64,000 nucleotides of DNA from NCBI RefSeq assembly GCF_000430585.1, contig NZ_AUMH01000001.1, positions 186,001 to 250,000 on the forward strand, written 5' to 3'. Position 1 is the first letter of the stretch, and each line of letters opens with the position of its first letter. Origin of the DNA: Alicyclobacillus herbarius DSM 13609. GTDB taxonomy: Bacteria; Bacillota; Bacilli; Alicyclobacillales; Alicyclobacillaceae. Below, in pieces: positions 52,533 through 61,027 of the stretch. The position numbers and the translations under genes were made by a program. A model generated the notes under the pieces. It made no database searches and was not told the origin of the DNA. It was given only the letters and a program-made list of their open reading frames with translations.

Positions 52533-52968
52533 CTACGGCCGCGCCCGCATCGGTGTCGCGGTGAGCGATCCGACCGGACTCTTGGCGCAGGGGCTGACTG
52601 TGTTGGAACGGAAAAGTGACGACGAGGCGGCCGAGGCGATTGCGCGCCTGGTGTTGGAGTACGGGGCAGAGATGGTCGTCGTCGGCCTGCCGCGTAAAAC
52701 GGACGGCACCCTCGGCGAACGGGCGGAGGCGTGCCAGGCATTTGCCAAGCGCTTGGCAAACCGGCTTGACACCCCGGTGGAGCTGTACGATGAACGATTT
52801 ACGACGGTTGCGGCAGAGCGGATGTTGATAGATGCCCATGTTCGCCGCGACAAGCGGCGGAAAGTGGTGGACAAGCTGGCCGCCGCTGTCATGCTGCAGG
52901 GATGGCTGGATCGCCATCGTGGACCCGCTGGGCCGCACGGACGGATGGCCGAGGATAGGAGCGAGTAA
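52513..52968 (+). CDS. ruvX: Holliday junction resolvase-like RuvX/YqgF
   Basis: RNase H fold: strand 1 [18 protein letters not shown] with the metal Asp, then [19 protein letters not shown] and [11 protein letters not shown] with the last Asp. About 151 residues. The start ATG 52513 is taken from family length; upstream M codons at 52504 and 52474 are inside ireB. No clear ribosome site, consistent with coupling to ireB. Recent work links it to rRNA processing. Confidence 0.92.
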   Translation: MRALGIDYGRARIGVAVSDPTGLLAQGLTVLERKSDDEAAEAIARLVLEYGAEMVVVGLPRKTDGTLGERAEACQAFAKRLANRLDTPVELYDERFTTVAAERMLIDAHVRRDKRRKVVDKLAAAVMLQGWLDRHRGPAGPHGRMAEDRSE

Positions 52969-52971
52969 CGG

Positions 52972-54072
52972 TTGTCAAGGTTTGGGATAGGCAAGTCACC
53001 TTCCCAGCAAGGTGCAGACGGATTGACCCGCTGGCGCCGCTTATGGTGGGCGGCACCTTTGCTTCTGGTGGTTTGCGCGGTTGTGGCGTTTGCGGCCTGG
53101 ATTGGGGTCAACCTGCGACCGCCAAGCCAAGATAGGGGCCGGGTACAGGTGATCATTCGGCCTGGAGAGTCGGTGTTCTCCATCGCAGAGAAATTGCAAG
53201 CGGCCGGGCTCATTCGCAATGCCACCGTTTTTCGTTGGTATCTTCGCTACACAGAGCAAGGGGTCGACCTGAAGGCGGGGACATACCGTTTGCCCCTGGG
53301 AGAGTCGCTGCCAAGCCTCGTGCACGACCTGGTGCGCGGGAAAGACGCGGCGGTCGTTCGCGTTACCATCCCGGAGGGGTTTACCGTCACCCAAATCGCT
53401 GACCGACTGCAGGCGGCCGGGGTGGTCAAGCGGCAGGCGTTTTTGCATGAGGTGGAACACGGACAGTTCTCCGAGCCCTTTCTCAAAAGTTTGCCAAACA
53501 ACAAGCAGGTTCGCTGGCGTTTGGAAGGCTACCTGTTTCCGGATACGTATGAGTTCGACAAGGGCGAATCGGCCCACGACGTCGTCGATGACATGTTGGC
53601 TGATTTCCAGCAACGGGTTGCTAGTCCATTAGGACCGGTCATCAAACAGCGGGGGTTGTCCCTGCCGGAGGTGATTACGGAAGCGTCGTTGATTGAAAAG
53701 GAGGCGAAGGTCAACCGCGAACGACCCATTATCGCGAGCGTGATCGACAACCGCCTCCACCACAAGCCGCCGATGAAGCTGCAAATTGATGCGACGATTG
53801 AGTACATCCTCGGTCATCGGAACGTGGTCACCGTCAAGGACACACGCGTCAAGAGCCCGTACAATACATACCTATACTACGGTCTGCCACCCGGGCCCAT
53901 CGCGAACCCTGGGTCGGCGTCCATTCGCGCGGTGCTCTACCCGGCGAAGACCGATTACCTGTACTACGTGGCGAAAAACAATGGCTCCGGGGAGCACTAC
54001 TTCGCGGTCACGTACGCGCAGCAGCTGCGCAATGAAGCGAAGAGTCAACACAACCTCAATATCCGCTCGTGA
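52972..54072 (+). CDS. mltG: Endolytic murein transglycosylase MltG
   Basis: YceG-like enzyme that cuts new glycan strands. One N-terminal membrane helix (WAAPLLLVVCAVVAFAAWIG) is followed by a LysM-like part (VFSIAEKLQAAGLI). The catalytic part has ITEASLIEKEAK (active Glu) and RERPIIASVIDNRL. The TTG at 52972 has a distant AGGAG; TTG 53023, with AAGGTG ahead, is another candidate and removes 17 residues. It follows ruvX by 3 bp. Confidence 0.93.
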   Translation: MSRFGIGKSPSQQGADGLTRWRRLWWAAPLLLVVCAVVAFAAWIGVNLRPPSQDRGRVQVIIRPGESVFSIAEKLQAAGLIRNATVFRWYLRYTEQGVDLKAGTYRLPLGESLPSLVHDLVRGKDAAVVRVTIPEGFTVTQIADRLQAAGVVKRQAFLHEVEHGQFSEPFLKSLPNNKQVRWRLEGYLFPDTYEFDKGESAHDVVDDMLADFQQRVASPLGPVIKQRGLSLPEVITEASLIEKEAKVNRERPIIASVIDNRLHHKPPMKLQIDATIEYILGHRNVVTVKDTRVKSPYNTYLYYGLPPGPIANPGSASIRAVLYPAKTDYLYYVAKNNGSGEHYFAVTYAQQLRNEAKSQHNLNIRS

Positions 54073-54153
54073 GCGGTTGTATGGTTCGTGCTCGGTAGCG
54101 GAACTGGAATAATACGGAATTTACTGCGGGCCTGCAGGGCACCCTGAGTGCAA

Positions 54154-54187
54154 GCGCGCATCCGAAAAGGGGTTCGGATAACCGCTT
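54154..54187 (+). repeat. Short copy of the palindrome family before the PBP gene
   Basis: GCGCGCATCCGAAAAGGGG, TTCGGATAACCGCTT: the loop and part of the right arm are missing, yet the flanks match the other copies. It lies 25 bp before the start codon, next to GGAGG. Confidence 0.6.
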
Positions 54188-54212
54188 CAAGGAGGTTGAA
54201 CTCAGGGCTGTC

Positions 54213-55721
54213 ATGAGTCGCAGGCGGTGGTTATGGATAACGTCTCTGTGCTTTGTTGGGTTAGCCGCCCTGTTGGGGCGGCTGTTTGTCGTCTCCGTAT
54301 GGCCTGCCGGCGGTCATCACCTAACCTTCGTACGTCCGGCTATCGCACTGGACGCGGAGCACTTTCACGTAATTCAGACGGATGACGGTCGGGGACGGAT
54401 TTTGTTCCGAAATGGCCAGCCGTGGTCGGGTACCACGCGCAGGTCCCACCTTGAGGCTCCAGACGGATTGGGCATCGACTGGCCGATTCATCAAGAGCGG
54501 GCCGCAGAGCGTCCGGATGCGGTCGTTGGCCTTGTCGGTCTTCCCGACCGTTGGCCCGATGTGCAACGGTCGGTACCCGTGCAAGGTCGATCCGGTCTCG
54601 AGTATCGGTTTGACCGCTTTTTATCCACCGGCAAGCCTGGCTTTCTCGCCTGGCTCGTGGATGCTCGAGGGAGAGCCCAAAGGGGGTGGTATAAACGCCC
54701 CGGAAACAGTGGATTGAACCTGCGCACGACGGTCGATGCGGCCTGGCAGACGACCGCAGACGCGATTCTCGACCAAATGGGCAGCCCGCGCGCGGCCCTG
54801 GTTGTGGTTGATGTGCAAACCCGCGACATTTTGGCCATGGCGAGTCGAGACGTGCATCATCCGTGGTTGAACCACGCTGTACGACCGGAAACGCCCGGGT
54901 CGATCTTTAAACTCATCACCGCGGCGGCCGCTCTCGAATCGTTTCGGTTTCAAGCCAATTCACGCTTCTTCTGTGCGGGGGTGGTGCCGTTGGCGGGGGT
55001 GAAGATGCACTGCTGGCGCCGACACGGACCGGAAACCTTCACCGAAGCCCTGGCGGAATCATGCGACGTAGCGTTTGCGCTCATCGGGGCGGCCGTTGGG
55101 CGAACCGGGGTTCAACGGATGGCTGAACAGCTCGGCATCCGGCAGACTGGCCTGCAGACGTTTCGCGGTAGGCCGGTCCTCCCTGAGGCCATACGTGGCC
55201 AGGTGTTCGTCCGCTCCGGTGACGACGCGGGGCTTTTGGCCAACACGGCCATTGGCCAAGAGGACGTACGCATGTCGCCACTCCAGGCGGCCAATCTGGC
55301 GGCTACCATCGGAGCAGGCGGGGTATACCGCGACGCGCGCTTGGCGACAGATCTGGAAACCCCTGACGGGGTCCGCACCGAGTTTTCCATGCACCCGGCG
55401 GTGCGTTCGATGTCGCCGGGGACGGCGTATATCTTACGGCAGGCGATGCGACAAGCTGTGGAAAATCCAGCAGGAACGGCCCACGTGCTCCACGACGCGG
55501 AAGAGCCATTGGCGGTTAAGACCGGTACGGCCGAGTTGCCGCATGCTGGGCGTGTTAATGCGTGGGTGGTCGGGCTCTTGCCTGCCGACCGGCCGCGTGT
55601 CGCGTTTGCTGTGGCCGTGCTGAACGCACCGGAGACTGCCGCGCACCGGCAGGTGTTCACAGCGGTCAGGAAGCTGGCGCACTGGTACAGGCAGTTTCAC
55701 GGGGTCTGCGGCATACGTTAG
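54213..55721 (+). CDS. Class B penicillin-binding protein (PbpI-like)
   Basis: 502 residues. A membrane anchor (WLWITSLCFVGLAALLGRLF) is followed by a short N-terminal domain and the transpeptidase domain. The latter has the catalytic serine in PGSIFK (SxxK), SxN replaced by SCD (AESCDVAFA) as also in some PBP2 proteins, and VKTGTAE as KTG. The spacing from GGAGGT to ATG 54213 is long (16 bp), so a nearer weak site may act. It lies between mltG and sigK; a sporulation role like PBP4b/PbpI is plausible. Confidence 0.88.
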   Translation: MSRRRWLWITSLCFVGLAALLGRLFVVSVWPAGGHHLTFVRPAIALDAEHFHVIQTDDGRGRILFRNGQPWSGTTRRSHLEAPDGLGIDWPIHQERAAERPDAVVGLVGLPDRWPDVQRSVPVQGRSGLEYRFDRFLSTGKPGFLAWLVDARGRAQRGWYKRPGNSGLNLRTTVDAAWQTTADAILDQMGSPRAALVVVDVQTRDILAMASRDVHHPWLNHAVRPETPGSIFKLITAAAALESFRFQANSRFFCAGVVPLAGVKMHCWRRHGPETFTEALAESCDVAFALIGAAVGRTGVQRMAEQLGIRQTGLQTFRGRPVLPEAIRGQVFVRSGDDAGLLANTAIGQEDVRMSPLQAANLAATIGAGGVYRDARLATDLETPDGVRTEFSMHPAVRSMSPGTAYILRQAMRQAVENPAGTAHVLHDAEEPLAVKTGTAELPHAGRVNAWVVGLLPADRPRVAFAVAVLNAPETAAHRQVFTAVRKLAHWYRQFHGVCGIR

Positions 55722-55751
55722 GAATAGTGCGCATCGTGCTTTTAGCGGTGA

Positions 55752-55936
55752 TCCGGAAAGGGGTCAGAACTCCCCTGCGCATTGCTTCGTCAGCGCCCAA
55801 AATGCTCCTTCACGTACCGAAAGACGTACGCACGGGCTGTCGCCGGCCTATACGGTCCCCACTGGGGACCAGGCCCAGATCGCATTTTGGGCTAGCTTCC
55901 TTGCACTGCTTGGGTCTTACCTAACCCCTTTCCGGA
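55752..55936 (+). repeat. Palindrome family copy split by a 149-bp structured insert
   Basis: TCCGGAAAGGGG (55752-55763), TCAGAACT, CCCC, then 149 bp (55776-55924), then CCCCTTTCCGGA (55925-55936). CCCC is present on both sides of the insert. Inside, GCATTGC (55779-55785) faces GCACTGC (55903-55909) with one mismatch. GCCCAAAATGC (55795-55805) pairs perfectly with GCATTTTGGGC (55882-55892). It encloses hairpins CGTAC/GTACG (55813-55830) and GGTCCCC-ACT-GGGGACC (55854-55870). No coding frame seen. Either an inserted small element or one large structured RNA. Confidence 0.7.
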
Positions 55937-55966
55937 CACGCGCTTTTACGAACGGGGGTGCGGACG

Positions 55967-56668
55967 ATGCCGGGATTGTTCACACTGCTGATGCTGGTGT
56001 TGAAGGATGTCTCCCTATTTGTCTCGTATGTCCGCAATAACACGTTTCCGCAGCCGCTGTCTGCCGAAGAAGAGCGAATGTACGCTGAGCGCATGCTCCG
56101 CGGAGACACTCACGCCCGAAACAAACTGATTGAGCACAACCTGCGCCTGGTCGCCCATCTGGTCAAGAAGTATGAAGGCACCGGAGAGGACCCGGAAGAC
56201 TTGATTTCCATCGGCACTATCGGCCTCATTAAAGCCGTGGAAAGCTATCACCCCAAGTACGGCACAAAACTGGCCACGTTTGCGGCGCGCTGTATCGACA
56301 ATGAGATCCTCATGTACCTTCGCAGTACGCGCAAGCACCGGCGGGACACGTCACTTGAGGAGCCGATTGGCCAGGATAAAGAAGGGAATGAGCTGACGCT
56401 GTCTGACCTCCTCGGCACACATCCAGACGAGGTGGTGCAGGCAGTCGACCTGTCGTGGGAGAAGCAAAAGATGTTCGAGCACCTACCCAATCTGCCAGAT
56501 CGGGAACGGGAGGTGTTGTGCAAGCGGTTCGGACTCCCGGACGGAGAAGAGAAGACGCAGCGCGAGATAGCCCAGGAACTGGGCATTTCGCGGTCCTATG
56601 TATCGCGGATTGAACGCAAGGCCTTAAATCGGCTGTATGAACAAATGCGGGCGGGTCGAGTTCATTGA
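55967..56668 (+). CDS. sigK: RNA polymerase sigma factor sigma-K, pro-form
   Basis: Late mother-cell sporulation sigma factor. The N-terminal pro-sequence ([25 protein letters not shown], hydrophobic, cut at about residue 20) is quoted in part: [19 protein letters not shown]. Then region 2 [28 protein letters not shown], and region 4 [20 protein letters not shown] (as [17 protein letters not shown]). 233 residues in one uninterrupted frame: no skin element. ATG 55967 has GGGGTG ahead. Confidence 0.96.
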   Translation: MPGLFTLLMLVLKDVSLFVSYVRNNTFPQPLSAEEERMYAERMLRGDTHARNKLIEHNLRLVAHLVKKYEGTGEDPEDLISIGTIGLIKAVESYHPKYGTKLATFAARCIDNEILMYLRSTRKHRRDTSLEEPIGQDKEGNELTLSDLLGTHPDEVVQAVDLSWEKQKMFEHLPNLPDREREVLCKRFGLPDGEEKTQREIAQELGISRSYVSRIERKALNRLYEQMRAGRVH

Positions 56669-56679
56669 CCTGCCTGCTC

Positions 56680-56708
56680 TTGGTCATCGCTGTTCGATGT
56701 GCTAGAGT
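56680..56708 (+). promoter_or_regulatory. Candidate promoter of the yqeG operon
   Basis: TTGGTC (56680-56685), 17 bp, TAGAGT (56703-56708), 28 bp before the yqeG start. Confidence 0.55.
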
Positions 56709-56736
56709 GAAAGCGATATGTCGGATGGGGGATGAA

Positions 56737-57273
56737 ATGCCAAAACTGTGGACCAACTTTATGCCGGATGAGTACGTCGAGAGCGTCTATGCCATCGATT
56801 TGGACAAGCTGTATCAGGACGGCCGGCGTTTATTGTTAACGGACTTGGATAACACGCTGGTGCCGTGGAACGATGAGGTCATCCCGGACGAATTGGTTGC
56901 GTGGTACGCGCGGGTCACGCGGTTAGGATTTGAGCTGTGCATTGTCTCGAACAATCGGGGTGTGCGTGTGGTGGAGTTTGCCGAGCGGTTGGGAGCTAGG
57001 GCGATTGCCGCGGCCCGCAAACCCAAGCCGGACGCGTTTCTGTCGGCGATGCAAGCGACTGGGGTCACGCCCCAGCAGACGGTGATGGTCGGCGACCAGC
57101 TGTTTACCGATATTCGCGGGGCCCGTCGACTCGGCATTTACACCATTTTAGTGTTGCCAATATCGGAGCGCGAGTGGTGGGGAACGCGCTTTACCCGCGT
57201 AGCTGAACGATTGGTTTTTCGGGGGTTGGAGCGCCGCGGTTTGGTCCGTCCGAATCGGGAGGGAAAGGCATAG
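56737..57273 (+). CDS. yqeG: YqeG family HAD-type phosphatase
   Basis: HAD fold: motif I LLTDLDNTLVPW (nucleophile Asp), motif II CIVSNN, motif III RKPKPDAF and the final MVGDQLFTDI. 178 residues. ATG 56737 (MPKLWTNFMPDEY) is chosen by homology and GGGGGA ahead. It starts the conserved run yqeG-yqeH-aroE-nadD-yqeK-rsfS-yqeM. The substrate is not established. Confidence 0.93.
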   Translation: MPKLWTNFMPDEYVESVYAIDLDKLYQDGRRLLLTDLDNTLVPWNDEVIPDELVAWYARVTRLGFELCIVSNNRGVRVVEFAERLGARAIAAARKPKPDAFLSAMQATGVTPQQTVMVGDQLFTDIRGARRLGIYTILVLPISEREWWGTRFTRVAERLVFRGLERRGLVRPNREGKA

Positions 57274-58449
57274 ATGAGGGAAACGTTGGTGTGCAGTGGG
57301 TGTGGGGTCGCGTTACAGACGGAACGCGAGGATGAACCAGGTTATGTGCCGGTGTCGGCGTTGACAAGGATCGATCCGGTCTGTCGGCGTTGTTACCGGA
57401 TCACCCATTACGGGGAGTTTTCCCCGATTGTGGTGCCTGTCGAGGAATATGAGCGGCAAGTGGCTGAGGTCGGCAAACACCCGGATTTAGTGCTGTACGT
57501 CCTTGACGTGTTCGATCTCGAAGGCAGCTTGGTGCCGGGGCTTCGTTCGCTGATTGGCAAAAGCAAGACGTTGGTGGTCGTCAACAAGGTTGATTTGCTT
57601 CCGCGGGAAGTCCGGGTGGATGCCCTTACCGACTGGGTGTCGCACGTCGTACGTGGCACTGGGATTGAACCGGCTGGCGTTTGTTTCGTCAGCGCCCGCC
57701 ACGGGCGCGGGCTAGAGCAGGTGGCTGCACAGATTGAGACCATGGCAGAGGCGCGTGCGTACGTGGTGGGTATGGCCAACGTCGGCAAGTCGACGTTGTT
57801 GAACCGGCTGCTGGCAGAGGGGAAATCGGGTGGCCTGAATTTCACCGTCTCGCGGGTGCCCGGAACCACCCTCGGGCTGGTGGGAACGGAGTATGAGACC
57901 CCAAATGGCCGGACCGTGCGGCTATTTGATACCCCTGGCCTCATCCGCGGACGGCGGGCGATTGACCTTTTGTGCGCCGATTGTTTAAAGGTAGCGGTGC
58001 CCGAGCAGCGGCTGCGCCCACGTATTTACCAGTTGAACCCGGGGCAGTCCCTCTGGATTGGGAACTTTGCCCGGTTTGACCTGGTCGAAGGGGAATACCA
58101 ACCGATTGTCTGCTACGTCAGCAATCGATTGACCGTGCATCGGACAAAACTCGAACGTGCCGAGGCGTTTGGCAAAAATCACGCGGATGACATTCTGCGT
58201 GTCCCCTGCCCTGCATGCCGCGCGCGTCTGGGCGAGCTACGCCGTGTTGCGATTGAAGGGCCGGTACGGCAGATGCCGCAAGCGGGGGCTGCCCAGATTC
58301 ACTTTGGGCGCAAGGGCGCAGATATCACACTTGCCGGGATTGGCTGGCTTTCCTTGTTTGGCCGCCGAATGCGCGGTAATCTATGGTTATCCAATCCGCT
58401 TACATACGCGGTGCGACCGCGGCTGTTGGGAGACCTCAGCCGCCGGTAA
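57274..58449 (+). CDS. yqeH: Ribosome biogenesis GTPase YqeH
   Basis: Circularly permuted GTPase for 30S assembly: an N-terminal zinc finger (CSGCG, CRRCYR), G4 NKVD, G5 VSARHG, then G1 GMANVGKST and G3 DTPG. A C-terminal domain with CPACRARL follows. 391 residues. ATG follows the yqeG stop without gap. Confidence 0.96.
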   Translation: MRETLVCSGCGVALQTEREDEPGYVPVSALTRIDPVCRRCYRITHYGEFSPIVVPVEEYERQVAEVGKHPDLVLYVLDVFDLEGSLVPGLRSLIGKSKTLVVVNKVDLLPREVRVDALTDWVSHVVRGTGIEPAGVCFVSARHGRGLEQVAAQIETMAEARAYVVGMANVGKSTLLNRLLAEGKSGGLNFTVSRVPGTTLGLVGTEYETPNGRTVRLFDTPGLIRGRRAIDLLCADCLKVAVPEQRLRPRIYQLNPGQSLWIGNFARFDLVEGEYQPIVCYVSNRLTVHRTKLERAEAFGKNHADDILRVPCPACRARLGELRRVAIEGPVRQMPQAGAAQIHFGRKGADITLAGIGWLSLFGRRMRGNLWLSNPLTYAVRPRLLGDLSRR

Positions 58450-58594
58450 CGGGGGTAACGGGACCCGGCATATTGCTCCAATCTTGCGAATACACCTACG
58501 ATAGCCGCCCAGTCCAATGGGCCAGCCCGAGTGAGGTTAGTTCGCAGGAGGAGCGTGACCAGAGGTGGGGTGCCGGGAGGTTGTCGTTACCGTG

Positions 58595-58759
58595 ATGCGA
58601 GAGAATCCGCTGCCTGTAGACCAGCTTCTCTATCAGATTCGCAAGTGTGTCCAAGTGGTTCGCCGAGAGCATCCAGAGCTAGCCGACAGTCGCCTGAACG
58701 ACGTACGGCTCCGGGTCAGCGATGGGAGCCTCGAGGCGGTCTTGCGGTTTCAGGGCTGA
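58595..58759 (+). CDS. Small hypothetical protein, 54 residues
   Basis: Reads MRENPLPVDQLLYQIRKCVQ at the start, then a polar segment and LNDVRLRVSDGSLEAVLRFQG at the end (quoted in part). GGGAGG (58575-58580) is 11 bp ahead of a GTG at 58592, just before the ATG; an earlier GTG at 58565 is also in frame. It lies between yqeH and aroE; no family recognised. Confidence 0.55.
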   Translation: MRENPLPVDQLLYQIRKCVQVVRREHPELADSRLNDVRLRVSDGSLEAVLRFQG

Positions 58760-58812
58760 TAGAGTAGGACACCGCGATGGCAGGCACGACCGGCCGCGCG
58801 AGTCGTGGAGCA

Positions 58813-58856
58813 TGTGTCCGGGAAGGGGAATTCTGACCCCTTTCCGGACTACCTCT
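58813..58856 (+). repeat. Copy of the palindrome family before aroE
   Basis: TGTGTCCGGGAAGGGG, AATTCTGA, CCCCTTTCCGGACTACCTCT. Arms pair with one G:T. It ends 25 bp before the aroE start. Confidence 0.85.
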
Positions 58857-58881
58857 GGCGGGTTGATGAGGGGGGAACGAG

Positions 58882-59748
58882 ATGCAGAAGCTGTATGGCG
58901 TGCTTGGCTGGCCTGTGGCCCATTCGGCGTCGCCGGCGATGATGAACGCGGCGTTTGCGGCCTCCGGCGTGGACGGCGTCTATCTCGCGTTTGCGGTGCC
59001 TAAAACTCACCTGCAGTCCGCCTTGGATGGGCTGTGGGCGCTTGGCGCAGGTGGAGTCAATATTACGATTCCGCACAAATTGGGCGCCTACCAGTGGGCG
59101 GCAGAGCACACTGACGAGGCGAAACTGGCTGGGGCTGTCAATACCTTACGCTTTCCAGCCGAGGTTCCCGACTCAAGCGAGGCGATGGCCGCAGCAGGGA
59201 CCATAGGGCATAACACCGACGTTTCGGGTTGGTGGACAAGCCTGCAAGCGGCCTTGCGAAAGCCGCCGCGGCGGGTTGTCATTCTCGGCGCCGGAGGGGC
59301 GGCCCGGGCTGCTTTGGCGGGCCTGGCTTTATATGCCAAGACGGCAGAGGTTCTGGTAGCTGCCCGCGACGAGCGGAAGGCTGCCGCGACCGTAGAATCG
59401 TTTCAAGAATACATATCCGTAAAGCCGATTGCGTGGGCAAAGCGGGAGGACGCCATTGCCGAGGCGGACGTCATTGTTAATGCGACCCCGATTGGCATGT
59501 GGCCAAACGATGAGGCGTCGCCGATTGACGATGAAGGGTGTTTGCAGCGCGGACAGGTCGTGCAGGATATGGTGTATCGTCCGCTGGCAACACGGCTCTT
59601 GCAACAGGCAGCCCGGCGTCAGGCGGTGCGGGTGGATGGCCTCGAGATGTTGGTGCATCAGGGTGCCGCCGCGTTTGAGTTTTGGACGGGCAAGACCGCT
59701 CCCGTGTCAGTAATGCGCAGCGCGGCGCGTGAGTTCCTGGGACTGTAA
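58882..59748 (+). CDS. aroE: Shikimate dehydrogenase
   Basis: Reduces 3-dehydroshikimate with NADPH. Substrate site GWPVAHSASPAMMNAAF, catalytic lysine in ITIPHKLGA, AGAVNTL, the nucleotide loop LGAGGAARAAL and the C-terminal GLEMLVHQGAAAFEFWTG (as GLEMLVHQGA). 288 residues. GAGGGGGGAA ahead of the ATG. nadD follows after 20 bp. Confidence 0.96.
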   Translation: MQKLYGVLGWPVAHSASPAMMNAAFAASGVDGVYLAFAVPKTHLQSALDGLWALGAGGVNITIPHKLGAYQWAAEHTDEAKLAGAVNTLRFPAEVPDSSEAMAAAGTIGHNTDVSGWWTSLQAALRKPPRRVVILGAGGAARAALAGLALYAKTAEVLVAARDERKAAATVESFQEYISVKPIAWAKREDAIAEADVIVNATPIGMWPNDEASPIDDEGCLQRGQVVQDMVYRPLATRLLQQAARRQAVRVDGLEMLVHQGAAAFEFWTGKTAPVSVMRSAAREFLGL

Positions 59749-59768
59749 GCCGGAAAGAGGGGATCAAC

Positions 59769-60416
59769 ACGGACATCATTCTTTTCGGTGGGACGTTCGA
59801 TCCGCCGCACATCGGGCACCTGGTGATGGCTGAGCTGGCGCTGGAGCAGACGGGCGCGGACGAAGTCTGGTTTGTGCCTGCGGCCGCCCCGCCCCACAAG
59901 CCCCAGCCGGAACGTGATTTCACTTGGCGAGTGGAGATGTTACGGGCGCTCATCGTGGGCAGGTCCCATTTTCAAATCTCGACGATTGAACAAGAATTGC
60001 CGCTGCCGTCCTACACGGTGGATACCGTGGCGGCCATTAAGCGGCGCTACCCAGGTGAACACTTTTGCTTCCTGATTGGCGCCGACAGCCTCGCTTCGTT
60101 GCCGACATGGCAGGGTGCCCCGCAGCTCGTGCGGCAGATCCCGTTTCTCGTGGCTCCGCGCAGCGGCTACGACATTTCGGAGGTCTATCGGCGCGTCGCG
60201 CAAAGCCTGCCCGGGCTTTTGCTGAAGACCCTGGACATGCCGATTATCGACGTCTCCTCAACCTGGCTGAGACAGCGCCTGTTGGCCGGAAAGTCAGCCT
60301 GCGGGCTGATGCCAGACCGGGTGCTGGAGATTTGGAACCAGGCACCCGATAGTGTCCACAAACCGGATCGGAAAAAAGCTGGGTCAGTGTCGGGAGGGGA
60401 GAAAAGGCATGAGTGA
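59769..60416 (+). CDS. nadD: Nicotinate-nucleotide adenylyltransferase, probable ACG start
   Basis: Makes deamido-NAD. The N-terminal site DIILFGGTFDPPHIGHL and later SSTWLRQRLLAGKSACGLMPDRV (in part SSTWLRQRL) are typical. The first ATG/GTG/TTG in frame (GTG 59823) lies after the GGTFDPPHIGH motif, and the frame has a TGA at 59730-59732 with no canonical start between. ACG 59769 has AAAGAGGGG ending 6 bp ahead and gives the correct N-terminus; ATC 59763 is closer to that site. It overlaps yqeK by 8 bp. A sequence error (ATG to ACG) is possible. Confidence 0.88.
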   Translation, partial: TDIILFGGTFDPPHIGHLVMAELALEQTGADEVWFVPAAAPPHKPQPERDFTWRVEMLRALIVGRSHFQISTIEQELPLPSYTVDTVAAIKRRYPGEHFCFLIGADSLASLPTWQGAPQLVRQIPFLVAPRSGYDISEVYRRVAQSLPGLLLKTLDMPIIDVSSTWLRQRLLAGKSACGLMPDRVLEIWNQAPDSVHKPDRKKAGSVSGGEKRHE

Positions 60417-61014
60417 GGAGCAGATTGTCGACGCGGTGCGAGCGGGGCTGAGCCCGGAACGGTTCAAACACGTCCAAGGGGTGGTGGAAACCGCGACTCA
60501 TCTGGCCGTAAGACACGGCGTGGACGTGGGTAAGGCCCGGCTGGCAGCTTGGCTCCATGATTACGCCCGTGAGTGGCCCGTCGAGCGGCTGTGGTCATAC
60601 GCGCAAACGCTAGGCTTGCCAGCGGACATGATGGCGATCCCAGAGCTTCTGCATGGGCCGGTGGCTGCGCAGGAAGCGTACGTCCGCTTTCAAATACAGG
60701 ATGAGGAGATCCGAAACGCCTTATTCTATCACACGACGGGGAGAGTGGGCATGTCGCAACTGGAGTGCATCCTTTGCCTCGCGGATGCGATAGAGCCTTC
60801 CCGCTCGTATCCACGTGTGGAACACCTGCGGGAGCTAGCGGAACGGAATCTGACGCAGGCGCTTGCGGAATCGTTCGACTCGACCATTCAGTACTTGCTA
60901 CTTCGCCATGCGCCCATTTATCCTGGCACGGTCGCGGCACGCAACGAACTTTGGCACCGCGTGCAAGCGGCCGAGGCGGGGAACCTGGATTCACAGGGCA
61001 GCACCAATTTGTGA
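60409..61014 (+). CDS. yqeK: YqeK family HD-domain hydrolase
   Basis: HD-domain protein of the YqeK (Ap4A hydrolase) group. RFKHVQGVVETATHLA gives the first metal His, AAWLHDYARE the HD pair, LHGPVAA and YHTTGR the following histidines. 201 residues. ATG 60409 has GGGAGGGGA 8 bp ahead; the frame opens at 60352 within nadD. It overlaps nadD by 8 bp. Confidence 0.92.
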   Translation: MSEEQIVDAVRAGLSPERFKHVQGVVETATHLAVRHGVDVGKARLAAWLHDYAREWPVERLWSYAQTLGLPADMMAIPELLHGPVAAQEAYVRFQIQDEEIRNALFYHTTGRVGMSQLECILCLADAIEPSRSYPRVEHLRELAERNLTQALAESFDSTIQYLLLRHAPIYPGTVAARNELWHRVQAAEAGNLDSQGSTNL

Positions 61015-61027
61015 GGGAGGAACATGC

